DNA of 19,845 nucleotides from contig JAIRSP010000028.1 of NCBI GenBank assembly GCA_031255375.1, positions 1 to 19,845 of the forward strand, written 5' to 3'. Shown here one piece after another: positions 1 to 5,750 of this stretch. Positions within the stretch are counted from its first letter, which is position 1. Every line of letters starts with the position of its first letter. This DNA is from Endomicrobium sp. GTDB lineage: Bacteria > Elusimicrobiota > Endomicrobiia > Endomicrobiales > Endomicrobiaceae. The notes below the pieces were generated by a model that saw nothing but the letters and a program-made list of their open reading frames with translations, ran no database searches and was not told the DNA's origin. The translations under genes were made by a program, and so were the position numbers.

Positions 1-249
1 GTTTCTATCATGACTGTTGAACCAGGTTTTAGTGGGCAGAATTTTATTAATAAGATGATTTGTAAAATAAGTAGCTTAAGAAAAATAATTGATGATAATA
101 ATTATGATTGTTTTATCGAAATTGATGGCGGGGTTAACCCAAGTACTGCTTTAACTTGCGTAGACGCAGGTGCTGATGTACTTGTTAGTGGAAACTATAT
201 TTTTTCATCTAATAATTTAAAATTTGCAGTTAAATCTTTATTGATATGA
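1..249 (+). CDS. rpe: Ribulose-phosphate 3-epimerase, C-terminal part (5' truncated by window edge)
   Basis: The frame is open from base 1 and ends at the TGA at 247-249, so the N-terminal part lies outside the window and the ATG at position 10 is internal. Visible are the family's TIM-barrel signatures: MTVEPGFSGQ (substrate/phosphate loop after a central strand), EIDGGVNPSTA (the Asp of the catalytic pair lies in DGG) and ADVLVSGNYIF (C-terminal phosphate-binding strand). The enzyme interconverts ribulose-5-phosphate and xylulose-5-phosphate in the cytoplasmic non-oxidative pentose phosphate pathway. The stop overlaps the start of the next gene as ATGA, suggesting translational coupling. 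The family assignment is secure; nothing can be said about its promoter. Confidence 0.93.
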   Translation, partial: VSIMTVEPGFSGQNFINKMICKISSLRKIIDDNNYDCFIEIDGGVNPSTALTCVDAGADVLVSGNYIFSSNNLKFAVKSLLI

Positions 250-1985
250 TAAAAAGAAAATTTATTTTTTTATTTTTTTTGTTTATTTTTTTACCTTTTT
301 TTTCAGTTTATTTATATGCTGAAAAAAATGCCACTATTTTACCAGAACATATTAACGTATTTTCCGATGGCAAATTGTTATCAGATGTTAATAACGTTTA
401 TAAAATATCTTCTCAACAAATTAACTACTTTTCTGCAAAAGAAGTTGGGAAATTATATAATCTTACTTTAAAACGTAACCAATCAAAACAAGTTTTAGAA
501 ATGTTTATGAAAAACAACAAAATAAATATTTTTGCGAACAGTATCAAAACAATTTTTGAAAAAAAAGAAAAAGAAATATTAATATCGTCGATATTTACAA
601 ATGAAGATGTATATATTTCATCAGAATTTTTATGTTCGAAAGAATTTGCAGAGATTACAATGGCTGATACTGTATGGGACTATACGTCACGAACATTAAA
701 AATAACACATAGTCCGAATATTTCATTAATTAAGTATTTTAGTGAGCAATATGGGACTAAAATTGTCATCCAACTTGATAGGCCATTATTATATAATGTT
801 TTTAGATCTTCTGATTTTATAACTATAAAAATATTGAGGGGTGTTATAGATTACGGCTTGATACATGTAAATAATGATACTGTAAGTGATATACTGTGTT
901 CAAATGATGAAGGATATGCAATAATAAAAATTGGCCTTAAAAAATCACCAAAATTTGTTAAAGAATTATTGTCTTGTAAGAACGACGTTACATTTATATC
1001 TATTGATATAATTAATTCTGAAAATACCAATCTAAACGATGATTCAAAAGAATTTATTAAAAAACAAATATTAAATAAAAAAATAACTGATGTTAATTTA
1101 GATGAAAGCAATAAATTTTCTACGCAACAACAGACAGATAGTGAGATTACCAAAAAAGATAATTCAATCAATAATGATTTTTTAATTAAAGACAATGACG
1201 ATGCTATCAAATATAATGATGATTACGTATTTAAACAGAAAAAAAAAACTAATAATATTTTCAGTAAAAAAAGAATTATAGTCATTGATGCTGGCCATGG
1301 TGGACAAGACCCTGGCGCTATAGGACCGAATGGAACAAAAGAGAAAGACATAAATCTTGCAATAGTTCATGAATTGAAAGCACTTTTTGATAATAATAAA
1401 AATTACGAAATAATTCTTACAAGGAATGATGATACTTTTATTTCCTTGTTTGGAAGAGCTGATATTGCGAATAAGATTAAGGCTGATTTGTTTTTATCAA
1501 TACATTGTAACTCAACTCTTAACAGAAATATAAATAATTTTGAGGCGTACGTTTTTTCGAATGAAAAAGTACCAAAAAAGAAGGCACCATCTGCAGTTGA
1601 AATCCTTGAGAATTCTGTTCTAGAAATTGAAAAAAAAGTGTATGGTAATAGTTACGATATAATTAAAAATGTATTTTGGTCTTTAAACTTTAATGAATAT
1701 ATAAATGATTCGCTTGAATTATGTGGTTTTATTGTTCAAGAGGCTAAAAAAAAACTTGAAATTCCAGTAAGCGATCCAAGGGACGGTGATTTTTATGTAT
1801 TAAGAGCAGTTCGTGATATGCCAGGAGTTTTAGTTGAGACTGCGTATATAAGTAATTATTCTCAAGAAAAAGTGTTTACTTCAAAGAATAGGAAATTCAT
1901 TGTCGATGTTGCAAATGTGGTGTACGAAGGTGTTATAAAATATTATGAGAATGAAGATAAAAAGCTAAGTAATGATAAACAATAA
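246..1985 (+). CDS. amiC: N-acetylmuramoyl-L-alanine amidase with AMIN-like region (AmiC/AmiB type)
   Basis: 579 aa. Residues 1-25 form a signal peptide (MIKRK, then a Phe/Leu-rich core ending near YLYA). Residues about 30-155 look like a beta-rich domain of the copper-amine-oxidase-N type. About 160-255 resembles an AMIN domain (TKIVIQLDRP...). About 256-340 is a charged, Asn/Asp/Lys-rich linker. The rest is an Amidase_3 catalytic domain: IDAGHGGQDPGA with zinc ligand H351, second ligand E366 (KEKDIN), third ligand H420 (SIHCN) and catalytic E531 (VLVETAYISN). It should hydrolyse the amide between MurNAc and the stem peptide in the periplasm, probably for daughter-cell separation. The segment between H420 and E531 is helical, like the blocking segment of AmiB/AmiC enzymes. 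The start is coupled to rpe by ATGA; the 3' end overlaps murI by 14 nt. Confidence 0.9.
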   Translation: MIKRKFIFLFFLFIFLPFFSVYLYAEKNATILPEHINVFSDGKLLSDVNNVYKISSQQINYFSAKEVGKLYNLTLKRNQSKQVLEMFMKNNKINIFANSIKTIFEKKEKEILISSIFTNEDVYISSEFLCSKEFAEITMADTVWDYTSRTLKITHSPNISLIKYFSEQYGTKIVIQLDRPLLYNVFRSSDFITIKILRGVIDYGLIHVNNDTVSDILCSNDEGYAIIKIGLKKSPKFVKELLSCKNDVTFISIDIINSENTNLNDDSKEFIKKQILNKKITDVNLDESNKFSTQQQTDSEITKKDNSINNDFLIKDNDDAIKYNDDYVFKQKKKTNNIFSKKRIIVIDAGHGGQDPGAIGPNGTKEKDINLAIVHELKALFDNNKNYEIILTRNDDTFISLFGRADIANKIKADLFLSIHCNSTLNRNINNFEAYVFSNEKVPKKKAPSAVEILENSVLEIEKKVYGNSYDIIKNVFWSLNFNEYINDSLELCGFIVQEAKKKLEIPVSDPRDGDFYVLRAVRDMPGVLVETAYISNYSQEKVFTSKNRKFIVDVANVVYEGVIKYYENEDKKLSNDKQ

Positions 1986-2784
1986 TCCAATAGGAATTTT
2001 TGATTCAGGGTTTGGTGGTTTAACTGTAATGTCCGCAATAAATGATTTACTTCCATTGGAAAGTATCATATATTTTGGTGATACTGCACATGTACCATAT
2101 GGATCAAAATCAAAAAATATTGTAGTAAGGTATTCAATGGAGATAAGCTCTTTTTTAATAAAGTGTAATGTAAAATTAATTGTTGTTGGTTGTAATACGG
2201 CGTCTGCTTTTGCTTTGTCTATTTTGAAAAAAACTTTTAAAATACCAGTGATAGGTGTAATTAGACCAGGGTCAAAAGCCGCTGTGCTTGTATCAAAAAA
2301 TAGAAAAATAGGCGTTATAGGAACTGAGGGAACGGTAAATAGCAAATCATATTTACGAGAAATAAGCAAAATATCTTTATTTAAAATTAAAGTGTATCAA
2401 CAGGCATGTCCGTTATTAGTCCCTCTTATTGAATATGGATTGAATGATAGCTATATTGTAAACAATGTTGTTAAAAAATATATGAATCCACTTCTTAAAA
2501 AGAAAATCGATACTTTGATTTTAGGGTGTACGCATTATCCACTTTTAAAAAAAATTCTAAAAAAAAACGTTGGGAATGATATCACGCTTATAGATTCAGC
2601 GATAGCCACAGCTAATGAAGTAAAATATATGTTGGATAAAGAATGTATTTCTGCAAATAATAAAATAGGTGGTAATTTTTTGAAATTTTATGTTAGCGAT
2701 AATCCTGGTAAATTCAAAACAATAGGTAGTCGGTTTTTTCGTAAGAAAATACTTGATATTAAAAAAATAGAATTAATATGCTAG
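1972..2784 (+). CDS. murI: Glutamate racemase
   Basis: 270 aa, normal length for the family. It converts L-Glu to D-Glu for peptidoglycan stem peptides in the cytoplasm. Seen: N-terminal GIFDSGFGGLTV with catalytic D11/S12, YFGDTAHVPYG (about 34-44), the first catalytic Cys in GCNTASA (C74), and the second in LGCTHYPLL (C186, H188). The ATG lies 14 nt inside the end of amiC, so the genes are coupled; I see no clear Shine-Dalgarno. Clustering with the amidase links wall synthesis and wall cleavage. Confidence 0.95.
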   Translation: MINNNPIGIFDSGFGGLTVMSAINDLLPLESIIYFGDTAHVPYGSKSKNIVVRYSMEISSFLIKCNVKLIVVGCNTASAFALSILKKTFKIPVIGVIRPGSKAAVLVSKNRKIGVIGTEGTVNSKSYLREISKISLFKIKVYQQACPLLVPLIEYGLNDSYIVNNVVKKYMNPLLKKKIDTLILGCTHYPLLKKILKKNVGNDITLIDSAIATANEVKYMLDKECISANNKIGGNFLKFYVSDNPGKFKTIGSRFFRKKILDIKKIELIC

Positions 2785-2801
2785 TAGAAAATAAACAATA
2801 A

Positions 2802-3170
2802 ATGAAATACAAGATTTCAGTTGAAAAAAGCTTTTCATCTGCTCATTATTTGCGTAATTATAAGGGAAAATGTGAAAATCTTCACGGACATAATTGGAAA
2901 GTAAGTGTTACTTTTTTTGGTGATAAGCTTGATGATGTCGGTATGTTAATTGATTTTGCAAATGTTAAAATACATCTTCATAAAATTATTAAAATTTTAG
3001 ATCATAATCTTTTAAATAAAATAAATCCATTTGATAAAATTAATCCAACATCTGAAAACATAGCAGCTTTTATTTTTGAACGATTTAAGTGTTTAGAAAC
3101 AAAAAATGTAAAAATATATGAAGTTAAAATATGGGAAAGTGAATCATCGTCAGCGACAATAATGGCGTAA
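2802..3170 (+). CDS. queD: 6-carboxy-5,6,7,8-tetrahydropterin synthase (QueD/PTPS family)
   Basis: 122 aa, the usual QueD size. Zinc ligands are H15 (SSAHYL), H28 and H30 (ENLHGHNW). The CxxxHGH arrangement puts the catalytic Cys at C24, typical of QueD rather than eukaryotic PTPS. D67-H68 (LDHNLLN) and the terminal WESESSSA motif with the pterin-binding Glu are present. The reaction turns 7,8-dihydroneopterin triphosphate into CPH4, the second step of 7-deazaguanine (queuosine) synthesis. It starts 17 nt after murI as the probable last gene of the rpe-amiC-murI-queD run. No other queuosine gene is in the window, and no obvious Shine-Dalgarno precedes the ATG. Confidence 0.92.
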   Translation: MKYKISVEKSFSSAHYLRNYKGKCENLHGHNWKVSVTFFGDKLDDVGMLIDFANVKIHLHKIIKILDHNLLNKINPFDKINPTSENIAAFIFERFKCLETKNVKIYEVKIWESESSSATIMA

Positions 3171-3235
3171 TGTAAAATATTCGTGAATGCATATATTTCA
3201 TTTATAAATGTTTTTTTATTTTATGTTTTGTGGAT

Positions 3236-3257
3236 TTTTATAAATATATTTATAAAA
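3236..3257. terminator. Perfect 22-bp AT-only palindrome between convergent genes, possible bidirectional terminator
   Basis: Arms TTTTATAAATA and TATTTATAAAA pair over 11 bp with no spacer. It sits between the queD stop (3170) and the cca stop (3265), where a shared terminator would be expected. It carries no G+C and no clean T-run beyond the arms, so termination is inferred from position. The remaining bases of this 94-bp gap hold nothing recognisable. Confidence 0.35.
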
Positions 3258-3264
3258 TTAATTA

Positions 3265-4635
3265 TTATGTTTTTTTATTGTACGTTGAGTTTTTTACTAT
3301 TTTTATTGCTTGCCTTTTTGTAAGATTATAATTTTCTAATTGTATTTCTTCTATTTCTTTTTTTATATTTTGTATCCATTTTCCGTTTTTATTATTACAT
3401 ATATTCATTATTTCGTTTCCTGTTAAAATTTGCTTATTATACAAAATATTTTTTGATTTTAAATTTTTAATTCTTTTTTTTAATTTATTCAACTCGCGGT
3501 TTTTATTATAACATAAGTTTGAAAATTCCATTATTAGATCTAATTTATCATCGCATTTTTTTGCAAATTTCCGTATCATGCCGTCCGTCCAATTGTCTGA
3601 GTACGCTTTAATACATTTGCTAGTTTGTACAATAAATATAATTTTTTTTATAAATTTATTTGAATATTTTAGTTTACGTAAAATATATTCTATATATTTA
3701 ATATTTTTATTTTCATTATTGTGTTTATGCAATGATGTTTTTATATGTAATTCTTTATTTTTTAATTTTAAAATATTAAACATTAAAATTGACATTCTTA
3801 ACGTGATATCATTTTTTGTATTATCAATAATATTTATGTTATGTGAAAATGTATTGATATTCACGTTTGCGTTCAAATCTGACAGAATATTATTTAACAA
3901 ATTAATTTTTAACATTAAAATAAATATTTTCGATGGGTTATTTGCCACCAAAATTTTATTAATTTCATCTCTTACACGTTCAATTGAAACAATTTTAATC
4001 CACTGTGCTGATGTTTTTATTGCATATAATGTTTTTTGTTCAATTTTAAAATTAAGTTGTACACTTTGTCGTAATGCTCGCAAAATTCTTAACGGATCTT
4101 CTCTAAATATTGTTTTTGCATTTTTTGTATCGGTTACTCTTATAATTTTATTTTTTATGTCTTTAATGCCATTATTAGTAAGATCAATAATTTCCATATC
4201 TTTAATTCTTAAAAATAAAGCATTAATTGTAAAATCTCGCCTTAATGCATCTTGTTTTAAACTAGCAAGTTTAATGTAAGGATTTCTTGATCCTATATTG
4301 TAATATTCTTTTCTAGGTATTACGAATTCTATTTCTTTATTATTGAAAAATAATTTGGCAGTTCCAAATTTTTCAAATAAAATTGGTTTTTTAAGTTTGT
4401 ATTTATTTGCAAAAGTTTTTGAAAAAATTATACTAGCAATTTTTTTTTCATGTTCAGTTTTTCCACCGCAAACCATAATATCTAGATCATTCGGTTTTTT
4501 GTTGATAAGCAAATCTCTTACGAATCCACCAACAATGTATACATCGAAACAATTTTCTGTTGCAGTTATTTCTATTTTATCAATTATTGACTTATAGCAT
4601 TGTGGTATAGTTATGTTTTTTTTATTTATATACAT
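3265..4635 (-). CDS. cca: CCA tRNA nucleotidyltransferase / poly(A) polymerase family
   Basis: 456 aa from the ATG at 4635; a GTG directly before it (4638) is an alternative start. It adds or repairs the 3' CCA of tRNAs. Class II head: VYIVGGFVRDLL (GGxVRD at 36-41) and PNDLDIMV with the metal-binding DLD at 50-52. It continues with RRDFTINALFLR and DPLRILRALR, then a helical body, and ends with an LTGNEIMNI...IKKEIEEIQLENYNLTKRQAI tail typical of the family's C-terminal tRNA-binding region. No HD phosphohydrolase motif is evident. The protein is extremely Lys/Asn/Ile-rich. It is the only full-length - strand protein gene here. The tRNA at 7908-7978 has no encoded CCA, so CCA addition is needed. 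A pure poly(A) polymerase role cannot be ruled out. Confidence 0.9.
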   Translation of the reverse strand: MYINKKNITIPQCYKSIIDKIEITATENCFDVYIVGGFVRDLLINKKPNDLDIMVCGGKTEHEKKIASIIFSKTFANKYKLKKPILFEKFGTAKLFFNNKEIEFVIPRKEYYNIGSRNPYIKLASLKQDALRRDFTINALFLRIKDMEIIDLTNNGIKDIKNKIIRVTDTKNAKTIFREDPLRILRALRQSVQLNFKIEQKTLYAIKTSAQWIKIVSIERVRDEINKILVANNPSKIFILMLKINLLNNILSDLNANVNINTFSHNINIIDNTKNDITLRMSILMFNILKLKNKELHIKTSLHKHNNENKNIKYIEYILRKLKYSNKFIKKIIFIVQTSKCIKAYSDNWTDGMIRKFAKKCDDKLDLIMEFSNLCYNKNRELNKLKKRIKNLKSKNILYNKQILTGNEIMNICNNKNGKWIQNIKKEIEEIQLENYNLTKRQAIKIVKNSTYNKKT

Positions 4636-4669
4636 CACGCAAAGTATTGTATCAAATTATTTGATTAAT

Positions 4670-4703
4670 TTAGCTTGACACAAGGCTAAAAATTTTATAT
4701 TAA
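4670..4703 (+). promoter_or_regulatory. Promoter of the DtxR-type gene with overlapping inverted repeat (candidate operator)
   Basis: A consensus -35 TTGACA lies at 4675-4680, followed after 17 bp by TATTAA (4698-4703, a 4/6 match to the -10). The -35 sits inside an imperfect inverted repeat at 4670-4689, with arms TTAGCTTG and CAAGGCTAA (one-base offset, ACA spacer). Outer TTAG...CTAA half sites recall DtxR-family boxes. Placement over the -35 suggests repression, possibly autoregulation; this is inference. Confidence 0.5.
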
Positions 4704-4736
4704 TCTAACTTGTGCAATGGTTAAGTATTTTGTTTT

Positions 4737-4753
4737 ATAACTTAGTAAGTTAT
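4737..4753. promoter_or_regulatory. Perfect 17-bp palindrome upstream of the DtxR-type gene
   Basis: ATAACTTA-G-TAAGTTAT: two perfect 8-base arms around a central G, ending about 30 bp before the ATG at 4783. It lies in the 5' leader of the promoter at 4670-4703. The size and symmetry suit a dimeric regulator site. It could instead be a chance AT-rich palindrome or a small RNA hairpin. Confidence 0.4.
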
Positions 4754-4782
4754 TTTTATAACAGTTGTTTTAAAGATTATTG

Positions 4783-5259
4783 ATGATAACGATAAAGACA
4801 AACGTTAAAAATAAAAGATGTTTTTATAATTTAAGCGCATCTCTTGAAAATTATCTTGAAACGATCGCAATTTTAAAAAAAAGAAAGAGATATGCGAGAA
4901 TAGGTGATATTGCGAAACATTTAAACGTTAAGAGTTCAAGCGTTAATGTTGCGATTAATTTTTTGTTAAATAAGGGATTTGTTATACATGAAAAATATGG
5001 ATATGTAGATTTAACTGAATACGGAGAAGAAATAGCAGTTGAGATTCAGTTGAAACATGAGGTGTTGTACAAATTTTTGAATAGTCTATTACTTGTTAAT
5101 GGAAAAACTGCTGATAAAGAGGCATGTAAGATAGAGCATTCGATCTGCGTTGATACAATAAAAAGACTTAGAAGATTTCATAATTTTTTAGAGAATAAAT
5201 TTTTAAAAAACAATAAAAATGTTGTTAATTTAAGGGAACATTTAGAAAAAACATCGTGA
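4783..5259 (+). CDS. DtxR/IdeR-family metal-dependent transcriptional regulator
   Basis: 158 aa from the ATG at 4783 (a TTG sits just before it). A roughly 17-residue leader precedes the canonical LSASLENYLETIAIL helix. A winged helix follows (about 35-80: ARIGDIAKHLNVKSSSVNVAINFLLNKGFV...LTEYG), then the metal/dimerisation helices with H92 (LKHEVL) and EACKIEH (C115, E118, H119). The EACxxEH motif is the DtxR/IdeR Fe(II) type; manganese MntR has Glu where C115 stands. The first ligand position (Met10 in DtxR, Asp8 in MntR) appears to be N23. There is no C-terminal SH3-like FeoA domain. It ends just before a terminator and then feoAB, so iron control of feoAB is the obvious role. Target and metal are inferred. 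Confidence 0.85.
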   Translation: MITIKTNVKNKRCFYNLSASLENYLETIAILKKRKRYARIGDIAKHLNVKSSSVNVAINFLLNKGFVIHEKYGYVDLTEYGEEIAVEIQLKHEVLYKFLNSLLLVNGKTADKEACKIEHSICVDTIKRLRRFHNFLENKFLKNNKNVVNLREHLEKTS

Positions 5260-5264
5260 TAATG

Positions 5265-5285
5265 AACATTGATTAATGTTTTTTT
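5265..5285 (+). terminator. Intrinsic terminator after the DtxR-type gene
   Basis: Arms AACATT and AATGTT (6 bp) with a GATT loop, followed directly by a T run (TTTTT at 5281-5285 adjoining the TT of the arm). It begins 5 nt after the regulator's stop, so the regulator and feoAB probably form separate units. Confidence 0.55.
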
Positions 5286-5299
5286 GTTTTGGTAATAAG

Positions 5300-5353
5300 T
5301 TAGGTAAAACTAAAATAATTATATTTAACTAAAACATATATACATGGTATAAA
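5300..5353 (+). promoter_or_regulatory. feoA promoter with candidate iron-regulator inverted repeat
   Basis: A -35-like TTAACT (5325-5330), 17 bp and an extended -10 TGG-TATAAA (5345-5353) form a promoter only 7 nt upstream of the feoA ATG at 5361. Overlapping it are inverted arms TTAGGTAAA (5300-5308) and TTTAACTAA (5325-5333), matching at 8 of 9 positions across a 16-base spacer; the second arm covers the -35. The TTAGGT arm resembles half of a DtxR-type box. No Shine-Dalgarno precedes the ATG, so a leaderless message is possible. Confidence 0.45.
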
Positions 5354-5360
5354 TGTGCTA

Positions 5361-5750
5361 ATGAATAAAATAATACGTCATGTTTATAGATATTTATTTA
5401 GAAATCTTTGCGTATTTTTCAATTGTTACAAGTGTTTTGGTTGCAAATTTGATTATTGGAATAACAAGCGTAGAAATAAATATACTGATAATAATTTTGT
5501 TAAATTAAATTATGCAAATAATGGTGAATATGAAATATTAGATATTTGTTTTTATAATGAAAAAATTAAACGTAGAATCGTTGAAATTGGTCTAATTCCA
5601 GGTAAAAATTTAATTGTTATTAATAAAAATTATTTAAAAATGGGCGTGATAATAAAAATAAAAAACACGAAACTTGCTTTAAATAATATAGTTGCTGATA
5701 AAATTTTATTAAAACGGAGAAAATATGTAGATGATAAAAAAATCTATTAA
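5361..5750 (+). CDS. feoA: FeoA-domain protein with Cys-rich N-terminal extension
   Basis: 129 aa from the ATG at 5361 (GTG at 5355 is the next start upstream). Usual FeoA proteins are about 75-85 aa. Residues about 47-121 are a FeoA SH3-like domain (GEYEILDICF, RRIVEIGLIPGKNLIVI, MGVIIKIKNTKLALNNIVADKILL). Residues 1-45 are an extra basic/aromatic segment with C17, C22, C25 and C28 (C-x4-C-x2-C-x2-C). No start codon occurs in frame between this segment and the domain, so it should be translated. FeoA is a cytoplasmic accessory of the Fe(II) transporter FeoB. The 3' end overlaps feoB by 20 nt, so the two are co-translated. The metal-binding idea for the extension is inference. Confidence 0.85.
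   Translation: MNKIIRHVYRYLFRNLCVFFNCYKCFGCKFDYWNNKRRNKYTDNNFVKLNYANNGEYEILDICFYNEKIKRRIVEIGLIPGKNLIVINKNYLKMGVIIKIKNTKLALNNIVADKILLKRRKYVDDKKIY

Noticed and set aside
3578..4279. 233-codon open frame on the + strand inside cca
   Set aside because: It is fully antisense to the well-supported cca gene, reads as low-complexity Ile/Leu/Phe because of AT bias, and has no ribosome site or family motif.
4633..4640. Alternative GTG start for cca at 4638
   Set aside because: The ATG three bases later is preferred; neither has a ribosome site, and the difference is one residue.
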